From contig MEVH01000001.1 in assembly GCA_001772665.1 (NCBI GenBank), positions 43,937-63,446 on the forward strand: a stretch of 19,510 nt of DNA. Direction: 5' to 3'. Below the pieces are notes generated by a model. It saw nothing but the letters and a program-made list of their open reading frames with translations, searched no databases and had not been told where the DNA came from. Of this stretch, positions 1 through 6,268 are shown piece by piece. The stretch's first letter is position 1; every line of letters starts with the position of its first letter. The translations under genes and the position numbers were made by a program. Origin of the DNA: a candidate division WWE3 bacterium RIFCSPLOWO2_01_FULL_39_13. GTDB lineage: Bacteria > Patescibacteriota > WWE3 > 2-01-FULL-39-13.

Positions 1-374
1 TCTGGAGGGCTTATATCGAGCAAGACATTGTACTTTGTAAAAGTCGACCTTGGCGATCTGGTACATCTCTTTTCTACTTCTGATACCGTCTGAGCTGCAG
101 ATTCCTTTCTAATGCTTGATTTTAAAACATTAGGTACATCAAAGCGTATAAAGAGACATTGTTCATTTGCTGCAGCATCTTTAAGCTCCTGCCAGGTGAA
201 TTTTTGTTTTATAAAATTGACTTTTGGAGCATATCCGACATAAAAAGGCAGAAAAGGTATTTTGTGCTTTGTGAATTGAATTTCACCAACAGTCACTGCA
301 CGGGTGCCCATCTGCTGTTTAAACTCTCCCCACTGCCTGGACTGCACCAAATGAATATCTAAATCCTCAATCAT
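1..374 (-). CDS. FemAB/FemX-family peptidoglycan bridge aminoacyltransferase, N-terminal part (runs off left edge)
   Basis: The minus strand is open from an ATG at 374-372 to the window edge, giving the first 124 residues of a protein. The start region reads VQSRQWGEFKQQMG (residues 10-23), like the 'LQS..WG.F....G' opening of FemAB proteins. It is followed by VGYAPK (46-51), LFIRFDVPN (74-82) and YNVLLDIS (115-122), matching the family's 'PRGP', 'fiRidP' and 'tvllDLs' blocks. Known members use aminoacyl-tRNA to add amino acids to the lipid II stem peptide. Full-length enzymes are about 330-420 aa, so roughly a third is visible. The gene lies 27 nt after rsmA on the same strand and in the same frame. 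An extended -10 box just upstream suggests it also has its own promoter. The family call is by motif order only, and the substrate is unknown. Confidence 0.78.
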   Translation of the reverse strand, partial: MIEDLDIHLVQSRQWGEFKQQMGTRAVTVGEIQFTKHKIPFLPFYVGYAPKVNFIKQKFTWQELKDAAANEQCLFIRFDVPNVLKSSIRKESAAQTVSEVEKRCTRSPRSTFTKYNVLLDISPP

Positions 375-384
375 ACTGCTGGCA

Positions 385-393
385 ATACTATCA
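385..393 (-). promoter_or_regulatory. Extended -10 promoter for the FemAB-family gene
   Basis: On the minus strand, TG-A-TAGTAT lies 10 nt before the ATG at 374. It sits between rsmA and the FemAB-like gene, so the second gene could be transcribed independently with a leader of only a few nucleotides. No good -35 box was sought inside rsmA. The call rests on the extended -10 alone. Confidence 0.42.
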
Positions 394-401
394 TACTTCC
401 A

Positions 402-1151
402 TTAAGAGTTTAACACTTGATACAGTCCAAGCACATTTTCTGTCGTAAGATTCTGAGGCCTTAAACTAGAAGAAATTCCTGCATCAATAAGGAAATTTTT
501 TTCAAAAACCTTATTCAGCATTTTTCTGGGATTTCTGTAAACATGGTGCAGAAATTTGCTCCATCTAAAAAACCCGATATTTACAAGATCCAAATTTGTC
601 TTTTCATCCAATTCCATTACTACAGCTATGCTGTCAACTTCTGGTGCTGGATCAAAATTTTCAGCTTTGATGTCCATTATCTTTGATATTTTATAACCAA
701 GTGTAATGTGGCTCCAGTAGGATGCTTTGGGGGCGTTTTGTATCATCTTTTCACCAAATTCCTTTTGTACGCAAAGAATTACCTTTGACGGCCTTAACTT
801 AGATTCAAGTATTTTATGAATAATTGGAGATGATATGTAATACGGTATAGCTCCGATAACCTTATATTCAACGGGCGGATAATTTGTTATTAAAAAATCA
901 TCGCAAATTATACGGCAGTTTTCTACCTTCGAAGAGATTTTTGTCAGCTCCTTAGAATACTCCCGATCGATTTCAATAACATCAAGCTGTTTGAATTTAT
1001 TGTTATGCATTAGAAGCTCTTTTGTAATAGCACCAGCACCTCCACCGATTTCTACAAGATAATCTTCGTCTTTAATATCAAGAGAATCAACCAGCTTTTG
1101 TATTATTGTGGTGTTTATTAGAAAATTTTGGCCTAGTGACTTCTTTTTCAT
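402..1151 (-). CDS. rsmA: 16S rRNA adenine dimethyltransferase RsmA (KsgA), with altered motif IV
   Basis: This 249-aa SAM-dependent methyltransferase should convert two adjacent adenines near the 3' end of 16S rRNA to N6,N6-dimethyladenine during small-subunit maturation. The N-terminus has the diagnostic LGQNFL (residues 6-11). The SAM-binding loop is EIGGGAGAIT (34-43), the acidic motif II region is VIEID (58-62), and CDDFL (83-87) fits motif III. Motif IV, normally N-(L/I)-P-Y, reads A-I-P-Y (101-104): the catalytic-loop asparagine is alanine (codon GCT). The C-terminal part includes NPRKMLNKVF, matching the 'RRK.L...L' region. It is slightly shorter than E. coli KsgA (273 aa). The start is the ATG at 1151, which gives the exact family N-terminus. 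It is divergent from hrcA across 42 bp of shared promoter DNA. The RsmA rather than Erm call rests on LGQNFL and single-copy housekeeping context. Confidence 0.92.
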   Translation of the reverse strand: MKKKSLGQNFLINTTIIQKLVDSLDIKDEDYLVEIGGGAGAITKELLMHNNKFKQLDVIEIDREYSKELTKISSKVENCRIICDDFLITNYPPVEYKVIGAIPYYISSPIIHKILESKLRPSKVILCVQKEFGEKMIQNAPKASYWSHITLGYKISKIMDIKAENFDPAPEVDSIAVVMELDEKTNLDLVNIGFFRWSKFLHHVYRNPRKMLNKVFEKNFLIDAGISSSLRPQNLTTENVLGLYQVLNS

Positions 1152-1154
1152 ATC

Positions 1155-1183
1155 TTGACGAACTCTATCACTCGCGTTAGTAT
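1155..1183 (+). promoter_or_regulatory. Sigma-70-type promoter of the hrcA operon
   Basis: TTGACG (1155-1160) is followed after exactly 17 bp by TAGTAT (1178-1183). Transcription would begin near 1190, only about 4 nt before the ATG at 1194. The TTG of this -35 box could be misread as an upstream in-frame start of hrcA. Its role as a promoter explains why the family N-terminus begins at 1194 instead. Confidence 0.72.
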
Positions 1184-1191
1184 AGTGACAG
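1165..1191. promoter_or_regulatory. Degenerate CIRCE element (HrcA operator)
   Basis: CTATCACTC, 9 bp of spacer, then TAGTGACAG. Against the CIRCE consensus TTAGCACTC-N9-GAGTGCTAA, the left arm matches at 7 of 9 positions and the right arm at 5 of 9, with the canonical 9-bp spacer. The arms also form their own inverted repeat (CTaTCACT/AGTGAcAG, 7 of 8). It covers the hrcA -10 box and start point and ends 2 nt before the hrcA ATG, where an HrcA autoregulatory operator is expected. It also overlaps the -10 of a divergent rsmA promoter. Confidence 0.66.
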
Positions 1192-1206
1192 AAATGCCAC
1201 TAACAA
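1179..1206 (-). promoter_or_regulatory. Candidate divergent promoter for rsmA
   Basis: On the minus strand, TTGTTA (1206-1201), 16 bp, then TATACT (1184-1179). It would give a leader of about 20 nt before the rsmA ATG at 1151. An alternative is the extended box TG-A-TAGAGT at 1170-1162, 10 nt before the ATG. Either one overlaps or touches the CIRCE-like operator. Confidence 0.42.
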
Positions 1207-1919
1207 CCAGACAAAACGAAATTCTTAAGGCGATTATAGAAGAACATATCGAATGTGCACAACCTATTGCATCTATTGAGCTTGTTAAAAAACGCGGATT
1301 GAGAGTATGTGGGGCAACGGTAAGAAACATAATGTCTGATCTTGTTAAGCTTGGATATCTTAAAATGGTTCATGTTTCAAGCGGTAGAACACCAACAGAC
1401 AGAGCTTACAGGCATTACATTTCAGAATTGATGAGTGAGGATGAGCTTAGCGTTTTAGAGGAGGTCGCCATCAAACAGAAAATCATGAGTGAGAGGTATG
1501 AACTTGAAAGGCTGCTGCTAAGCACAGCCGAAGTTTTATCTGAAATTACAGGTACAATTGCTCTCGCGATGACATCTGACGGATACATTGCGTATACAGG
1601 CACAAGCAGAATTTTGAATGTACCTGAATTCTTTGAGCTGGATGTTGCCAGGTCGGTATTTAAGCTTCTTGACGATTATGAACTGGCAATGTCAGTGCTT
1701 GGCAAGACTGATACAATAGACAACGTAAGTGTACTTATCGGAAGAGAAATTGAATTGGCAAATATGGAGCCGGTAAGCCTGATTTCGTCACACTGTCAAA
1801 TATCAGGGGGACAATGTTATATCGGAATGATAGGCCCGTCTCGGATAAGATACAGCCGGATCATTCCTATCGTCAGATATGTATCAAACCTGCTTAGTGA
1901 AGTTGGAGAAAATCTATAA
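1194..1919 (+). CDS. hrcA: Heat-inducible transcription repressor HrcA (short form)
   Basis: HrcA binds CIRCE operators and represses chaperone genes until heat stress. This copy is 241 aa from the ATG at 1194. The winged-helix region contains TTRQNEILKAIIEEHI (4-19), QPIAS (23-27), GATVRNIMSDL (40-50) and VSSGRTPTDRAYRHYI (61-76), all family hallmarks. The C-terminus contains IGMIGPSRIRYSRII, matching the 'iGviGP.RM.Y.rvi' block. Classical HrcA is about 340 aa, so the central GAF-like/dimerisation region is about 100 residues shorter here. An upstream in-frame TTG (1155) is rejected because it is the -35 box and precedes the family N-terminus. The stop TAA shares its last A with the grpE start. 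The operator just upstream indicates autoregulation. Confidence 0.93.
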   Translation: MPLTTRQNEILKAIIEEHIECAQPIASIELVKKRGLRVCGATVRNIMSDLVKLGYLKMVHVSSGRTPTDRAYRHYISELMSEDELSVLEEVAIKQKIMSERYELERLLLSTAEVLSEITGTIALAMTSDGYIAYTGTSRILNVPEFFELDVARSVFKLLDDYELAMSVLGKTDTIDNVSVLIGREIELANMEPVSLISSHCQISGGQCYIGMIGPSRIRYSRIIPIVRYVSNLLSEVGENL

Positions 1920-2431
1920 TGAAAAGCAAAATCGATAAAAAAGCTGTAGACAAAAGGCAGGAAAAAATTCCGAGTCTGGATGATCTTAATAAAGAGATCC
2001 AGGATTGCCTGACGAATAATGTTGAGCTCGAACAGCTCTATAAAAGGGCGCTTGCAGATTACCAGAATCTGAATAAAAGGCAGGCTGAAGAGAGAGAGAA
2101 AATTGCTAAATATTCAGCAGAAAGAATTATTTCTAGATTCCTTGACGTCCTTGAAGCACTAGAAAATTCACAGAATCATCTAAAGGACGAAGGAATCAGC
2201 AAGATAATTGATATGATGAAAACAGTTTTTGACAACGAGGGATTATCTGAGATTAACCCTGTTGGAGCTTCTTTCGATCCTGCAAGTCACGAAGCTATTG
2301 GAGAATCAGAAGGAAAAGCCAATATTGTAGTATCAGTACACAGAAAAGGATATAAATTGAACGGAAAAGTTATCAGACCTGCAGTGGTAACGGTTGGAAA
2401 TGGATCAGGAGAAGTGCAGGAAAATGTCTAA
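1919..2431 (+). CDS. grpE: Nucleotide exchange factor GrpE
   Basis: GrpE releases ADP from DnaK. This is a 170-aa protein. Residues about 15-75 form a charged, helix-rich coiled-coil segment (LADYQNLNKRQAEEREK) typical of the GrpE dimer stalk. The C-terminal beta domain carries the signature FDPASHEAIGESEG, then VHRKGYKLNGKVIRPAVVTV. It overlaps hrcA by 1 nt (TAATG), and GGAG at 1905-1908 inside hrcA may serve as its ribosome binding site. This coupling places it in the HrcA-controlled transcript ahead of dnaK. Length and motif order are ordinary for the family. Confidence 0.95.
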   Translation: MKSKIDKKAVDKRQEKIPSLDDLNKEIQDCLTNNVELEQLYKRALADYQNLNKRQAEEREKIAKYSAERIISRFLDVLEALENSQNHLKDEGISKIIDMMKTVFDNEGLSEINPVGASFDPASHEAIGESEGKANIVVSVHRKGYKLNGKVIRPAVVTVGNGSGEVQENV

Positions 2432-2454
2432 TTAATTTAATAGTATAGTATAGC

Positions 2455-2487
2455 CAGCTTAGGGATAATTATTTTGCCCCCAAGCTG
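2455..2487 (+). promoter_or_regulatory. Hairpin in the grpE-dnaK spacer
   Basis: CAGCTTAGGG (2455-2464) can pair with CCCCAAGCTG (2478-2487) through 10 positions with a single A-C mismatch, leaving a 13-nt loop. It ends 14 nt before the dnaK ATG. There is no following T-run, so it is not a simple terminator. It does not cover the start codon and no Shine-Dalgarno is visible. A processing, mRNA-stability or attenuation element separating dnaK from hrcA-grpE is the likeliest role. Confidence 0.5.
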
Positions 2488-2501
2488 CAAACAAAAATAA
2501 T

Positions 2502-4472
2502 ATGTCAAAAATAATAGGAATAGATCTAGGAACTACAAACAGCGCTATGGCCTACATGGAAGGCGGCCAAGCGAAAATTATTGAAAATGCAGAAGGAACA
2601 AGAACTACCCCTTCCGTTGTTACTATTTCAAACGGTGAGTACACCGTTGGAATTGCTGCGAAACGCCAGGCAGTAATTAATCCCAAAAATACTGTCTATT
2701 CAGTAAAAAGCATCATGGGAAGAAAATTCAGCGATGTAGAAGTCCAGAAAATAATGAAAGAAGTCCCCTATACCATCAAAGAAGGGGCCAACGGGATGGC
2801 TGTGGTAGAAATTGAAGGCAAGGAATATACTCCACAAGAAATCTCTGCGCAGGTCTTAAGAAAACTTAAGGCCGATGCAGAGGCGCATTTGGGAGAATCG
2901 ATAACAAAAGCGGTAATTACTGTTCCAGCCTACTTCAATGACTCCCAAAGAAGCGCAACTAAAGAAGCAGGAAAAATAGCAGGATTTGAAGTTGAAAGAA
3001 TTATAAATGAGCCTACTTCAGCGTCTCTGGCTTACGGTCTTGATAAGAAGAATAACGAGCAGATTGCGGTTTATGACCTTGGCGGAGGAACTTTTGATAT
3101 TTCAATACTTGAAATCGGCGATGGGGTATTCGAAGTCAAATCAACAAACGGCGATACACTTCTTGGCGGAGATGATTTTGATAAAAGAATAATAGACTGG
3201 CTTGCCGGGGAATTTAAAAAGGATAATGGAGTTGATATAGCCGGCGATAAACAGGCAATGCAAAGACTCAAAGATGCAGCAGAAAAAGCAAAAATTGAGC
3301 TTAGTTCTACCGAAAGCACGCAGATTAATATTCCATTTATTACTGCGGATCGATCAGGTCCAAAGCACCTGGATATAACCTTGACGCGGGCAAAATATGA
3401 ACAGCTTGTGGATGATCTTATCCAAAAGACAGTTAATCCAGTTGAATCTGCAATAAAAGATTCTGGGATTAAAAAGGATAAAATTGACGAAGTTATTCTT
3501 GTCGGCGGTATGACTAGAACTCCTAAAGTGGTAGAAACTGTCAAAGGACTGTTCAGAAAAGATCCTCACAAGGGGGTAAATCCTGATGAAGTTGTAGCTT
3601 TAGGTGCAGCCATTCAGGGAGGAGTTCTGGCTGGGGATGTAAAGGATGTTCTCCTTTTAGACGTTACACCTCTTACGCTTGGGATAGAAACTCTAGGCGG
3701 AGTTATGACCCCTCTTATCAAGAGAAATACTACTGTTCCAACAAGCGCAAATCAGGTGTTTAGTACGGCTTCAGATAACCAGACAAGCGTTCAGATAAAT
3801 ATTCTTCAGGGGGAGCGAGAAATGGCTTCTGACAATAAGTCGCTTGGGACATTTATACTTGATGGAATTCCCCCTGCCCCGCGCGGAGTTCCACAGGTTG
3901 AGGTCAAATTTGATATTGATGCAAATGGAATCTTGAATGTATCCGCAAAAGACAAGGCCACAAATAAAGAGCAGAAAATAACTATCCAGGGTAGCACCGG
4001 TCTTTCTGATGAAGAAATAGACAGAATGGTCAAAGAAGCAGAGTCGCATAAATCAGAGGATGAAAAGAAAAGAAAGCTGATTGAGTCAAAAAATATTGCT
4101 GAAAATGTTTCGTATACTGCAGAAAAAACACTAAAGGATGCAGGAGACAAAGTAGATGCAGCGAAAAAGATCGAGGTTGAGAAAATGGTTTCAGAGCTTA
4201 GAGACCTAATAAAAACATCAAATGATGAATCGGCGATAAAGACCAAGACCGATGCATTAAGCTCTAAACTCCAGGAAATCGGTCAGGCTATGTATCAGCA
4301 GTCGCAAAGAGATCCTCAAGGCGGTACCCAGGGATCACAGGGAGAACCAGATGGAGGCGCAAGCACAGGATCATCTAGCTCAAAAGAAAACGGGGGAAAC
4401 AGTAAAAAAGGCGATAAACCAGAAGAAGGAGAAGTCGTTGAAGGCGAGATAGATCCTGAACCTGAGGAGTAA
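2502..4472 (+). CDS. dnaK: Molecular chaperone DnaK (Hsp70)
   Basis: An ATP-driven chaperone of 656 aa. It begins with IGIDLGTTNSAMAYMEGG, the Hsp70 phosphate-1 signature. It continues with YFNDSQRSATKEAGKIAG, then YDLGGGTFDISILEIGDG (phosphate-2), VILVGGMTRTPKV (adenosine motif) and the linker LLLDVTPLTLGIET before the substrate-binding beta domain and helical lid. The last roughly 60 residues are low complexity, rich in Gly, Ser, Gln and Glu, and end in an acidic tail (EVVEGEIDPEPEE). It works with GrpE encoded just upstream and the J-protein just downstream. A 70-nt spacer with a hairpin precedes it, and a strong terminator follows, so the hrcA-grpE-dnaK transcript probably ends before dnaJ. 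Confidence 0.98.
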   Translation: MSKIIGIDLGTTNSAMAYMEGGQAKIIENAEGTRTTPSVVTISNGEYTVGIAAKRQAVINPKNTVYSVKSIMGRKFSDVEVQKIMKEVPYTIKEGANGMAVVEIEGKEYTPQEISAQVLRKLKADAEAHLGESITKAVITVPAYFNDSQRSATKEAGKIAGFEVERIINEPTSASLAYGLDKKNNEQIAVYDLGGGTFDISILEIGDGVFEVKSTNGDTLLGGDDFDKRIIDWLAGEFKKDNGVDIAGDKQAMQRLKDAAEKAKIELSSTESTQINIPFITADRSGPKHLDITLTRAKYEQLVDDLIQKTVNPVESAIKDSGIKKDKIDEVILVGGMTRTPKVVETVKGLFRKDPHKGVNPDEVVALGAAIQGGVLAGDVKDVLLLDVTPLTLGIETLGGVMTPLIKRNTTVPTSANQVFSTASDNQTSVQINILQGEREMASDNKSLGTFILDGIPPAPRGVPQVEVKFDIDANGILNVSAKDKATNKEQKITIQGSTGLSDEEIDRMVKEAESHKSEDEKKRKLIESKNIAENVSYTAEKTLKDAGDKVDAAKKIEVEKMVSELRDLIKTSNDESAIKTKTDALSSKLQEIGQAMYQQSQRDPQGGTQGSQGEPDGGASTGSSSSKENGGNSKKGDKPEEGEVVEGEIDPEPEE

Positions 4473-4541
4473 ACTAAAGATTTTAAATGAAGCTCCCCGT
4501 GCTTGTGAATAGCATTGCAGGGAAAATTCCCGATAGCGAAG

Positions 4542-4569
4542 AGAACCGGGTTTAAAGCCGGTTCTTTTT
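4542..4569 (+). terminator. Intrinsic terminator after dnaK
   Basis: AGAACCGG (4542-4549) and CCGGTTCT (4558-4565) form a perfect 8-bp stem with an 8-nt loop. The last stem T continues directly into a TTTTT run. It lies 70 nt after the dnaK stop and 46 nt before dnaJ, so dnaJ probably has its own promoter or relies on read-through. Confidence 0.85.
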
Positions 4570-4614
4570 AATATATGATATTAAAGTAGTTAAAGACGAG
4601 TTTCATTATTTAAT

Positions 4615-5538
4615 ATGTCAGCAGATTATTACGAGGCATTAGGGTTGTCAAAAGGCGCGAGTTTAGAAGATATAAAAAAGGCGTATCGAAAGCTTGCACG
4701 CGAGTGGCATCCCGATGTTGCCAAAGATAAACCCAATGCGGAACAGAAATTTAAAGAGATAAATGAGGCCTATCATATCTTGAGTGATCCCCAGAAAAAG
4801 GCGCAGTATGATCAGTTTGGACATTCTGCTTTTCAAGGGGGACAGCAAGGCGGGGCCGGCTTCAATCCGTTTTCGGGTTTTGGTAGTCAGGGGCAGTCTG
4901 GCCCATTTACCTGGTCATATTCAACCCAAGGCGGTGGAGATTCTCAATATGAAGATTTCGGCGATCCATTTGATATTTTTGAGCAGGTATTTGGTTATAG
5001 AGGATTCGGCGGAACGAGAAAGGGCAGAAATATCAGGTACAGCTTGAATATTGACTTTGCCGACTCTGTAAAGGGAATGGATGAAACAATAAAGGTTGAC
5101 GGACATAATTTAAGGGTCAAGGTTCCTCCGGGAGTTTCTGACGGCACGCAGATCAAGTTTGCCGGTAAGGGAGAAAATCCAGGCAGAGGTGTTCCTGCAG
5201 GAGATCTTTATATAAGCATAAACATAAAGCCGAGTCCTAATTTTGGCAGACAGGGCAGAGATACATTTAGCATACAGGAAATATCTATGGCTATCGCAGT
5301 TTTAGGAGGATCTATCAACACCGCTGTCGTAGATCCAAAATCGGATACAGGGTTTACAACAAAGAAAGTGAAGATACCTTCTGGTACGCAACCGGGAACT
5401 CAAATAAGACTTCGCGGTCAGGGAATGCCTATACCCAACAGCCTCGGCAGAGGCGACCATTACATAAACATTAAAGTTGAAATCCCAAAAAGACTAAACA
5501 GAGACCAAAAAAGAGCATTGGAAGAATATTTTATATAG
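4615..5538 (+). CDS. dnaJ: DnaJ-family co-chaperone, class B (no zinc finger)
   Basis: A 307-aa Hsp40. The J domain (residues about 4-70) has DYYEALGL, the HPD tripeptide at 32-34 that stimulates DnaK ATPase, and QFGHSAF at its end. A Gly/Phe-rich linker (about 73-130) follows, then two C-terminal beta domains (RVKVPPGVSDGTQIKFAGKG and KIPSGTQPGTQIRLRGQGMP). The four CxxCxGxG zinc repeats of classical DnaJ are absent, so the architecture is that of CbpA/class B J-proteins. It is nevertheless the J-protein beside dnaK, so it likely serves as the main partner. It starts at ATG 4615 with no Shine-Dalgarno and is separated from dnaK by a terminator. Its 3' end overlaps the convergent gene by 8 nt. 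Confidence 0.92.
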   Translation: MSADYYEALGLSKGASLEDIKKAYRKLAREWHPDVAKDKPNAEQKFKEINEAYHILSDPQKKAQYDQFGHSAFQGGQQGGAGFNPFSGFGSQGQSGPFTWSYSTQGGGDSQYEDFGDPFDIFEQVFGYRGFGGTRKGRNIRYSLNIDFADSVKGMDETIKVDGHNLRVKVPPGVSDGTQIKFAGKGENPGRGVPAGDLYISINIKPSPNFGRQGRDTFSIQEISMAIAVLGGSINTAVVDPKSDTGFTTKKVKIPSGTQPGTQIRLRGQGMPIPNSLGRGDHYINIKVEIPKRLNRDQKRALEEYFI

Positions 5539-6076
5539 CGGATAAATCTTCCTCCGTTACATGCAGCAACTGCTCTAGAATATCTTTATACTCGCTAATT
5601 TTAGTGATTTGGTTTGGAGTAGGCTCGTCGAAACATACTACGTCAGGAATTATTTCTCCACCTAGTGCTAAAGATCCTTCGGGTAAACCAGTTATTAGTA
5701 CCTCTATTAGCCGAAAGCCTCCAAGAACGAGTTCGAGATCCTGCCTTATAATATCAACGTTACAATTTATTCCATTTAATTTTATGTTGCCATCAATAAT
5801 AGTAAAATAAGCAACCACAAATAAAAATTCCGACTTACTTACAGTCAAAGACTGAGTAGATCGATCCGAAATACCGGCCTGATCATCTATTGCCGTTCGG
5901 TAACTTATTAATAAGCCTTCATTATTATCTGGACGAACAGGATATATCGTGAGTTTACTTTTGTGAAAGAAAACAGTTGAAATACAGTCTCTATATTTTT
6001 CTGTAAGTCTGCTATATCTTTCATATGCAGTTTCTCCGCTTTCAATATCTGCCCTTGGAGTATAGGTAGCACTCAT
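5531..6076 (-). CDS. Hypothetical protein, 181 aa
   Basis: I do not recognise this protein. It is a soluble-looking, mixed-composition protein with no clear signal peptide or membrane segment. The N-terminal third is polar (YERYSRLTEKYRDCIS), the middle is hydrophobic and strand-rich (EFLFVVAYFTIIDGNIKLNG), and the C-terminus is acidic (EQLLHVTEEDLSAI). I chose the ATG at 6076 over an upstream in-frame TTG at 6100. An extended -10 box ends 6 nt before this ATG, which puts the TTG upstream of the predicted transcript. The gene converges on dnaJ with an 8-nt overlap and diverges from polX. Base composition is like its neighbours. The well-placed promoter and long open frame support a real gene, but its function is unknown. 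Confidence 0.72.
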   Translation of the reverse strand: MSATYTPRADIESGETAYERYSRLTEKYRDCISTVFFHKSKLTIYPVRPDNNEGLLISYRTAIDDQAGISDRSTQSLTVSKSEFLFVVAYFTIIDGNIKLNGINCNVDIIRQDLELVLGGFRLIEVLITGLPEGSLALGGEIIPDVVCFDEPTPNQITKISEYKDILEQLLHVTEEDLSAI

Positions 6077-6082
6077 ATAACA

Positions 6083-6091
6083 AGTATCCCA
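6083..6091 (-). promoter_or_regulatory. Extended -10 promoter of the 181-aa hypothetical gene
   Basis: On the minus strand, TG-G-GATACT (6091-6083) is followed by 6 nt and then the ATG at 6076. Transcription would start at or next to the ATG, giving a leaderless mRNA. Confidence 0.5.
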
Positions 6092-6120
6092 TAAGCGCAA
6101 AGAAAATAATTACTTTTTCC

Positions 6121-6240
6121 GAACTTAAGCCCCCGTACGTACTGCGGGGATGGAGTTCTTCGCGTAGTGGCCTTAAGCGAAGCGAAAGCAAAAAAGGACT
6201 GAAGCTGCGGATGAAGCGCAGCGTAGTCTGTGGAGAAGTC
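6121..6240. other. GC-rich hairpin cluster between divergent genes
   Basis: About 120 bp clearly more GC-rich than the flanks. It contains three inverted repeats in succession: CCCCG/CGGGG (6131-6135 with 6145-6149), CTTCGC/GCGAAG (6158-6163 with 6177-6182) and GCTGCG/CGCAGC (6204-6209 with 6217-6222). The last is enclosed by GACT/AGTC (6197-6200 with 6225-6228). The hexamer CTTAAG occurs twice (6124, 6172). Minus-strand open frames through it are low-complexity Arg/Leu/Ser translations and look spurious. It could be a dispersed repeat element or a structured small RNA; neither can be settled from this window. Confidence 0.5.
6190..6228 (-). terminator. Terminator-like hairpin read on the minus strand
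   Basis: The stem GCTGCG/CGCAGC with a 7-nt loop, flanked by GACT/AGTC across small internal loops, is followed on the minus strand by C and six T residues (6195-6190). It has the form of an intrinsic terminator, yet no minus-strand gene lies directly upstream. It may end antisense transcription from polX or a short RNA. Confidence 0.45.
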
Positions 6241-6253
6241 ACTTTAAAAAGGA

Positions 6254-6262
6254 TGCTATTAT
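6254..6262 (+). promoter_or_regulatory. Extended -10 promoter of polX
   Basis: TG-C-TATTAT is followed by 6 nt and then the polX ATG at 6269. This spacing predicts initiation at the start codon. No convincing -35 box is present. Confidence 0.5.
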
Positions 6263-6268
6263 TTATCT

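Noticed and set aside
1155..1193. Upstream TTG start extending hrcA by 13 residues
   Set aside because: The TTG is part of the -35 box (TTGACG-N17-TAGTAT), and the family N-terminus begins at the ATG at 1194.
3071..4246. Long antisense frames within dnaK
   Set aside because: They are mirror frames of a highly conserved coding sequence with no family features.
6042..6242. 66-aa minus-strand open frame across the GC-rich island
   Set aside because: The translation is low-complexity and follows the hairpin sequence. It overlaps the better-supported 181-aa gene in another frame.
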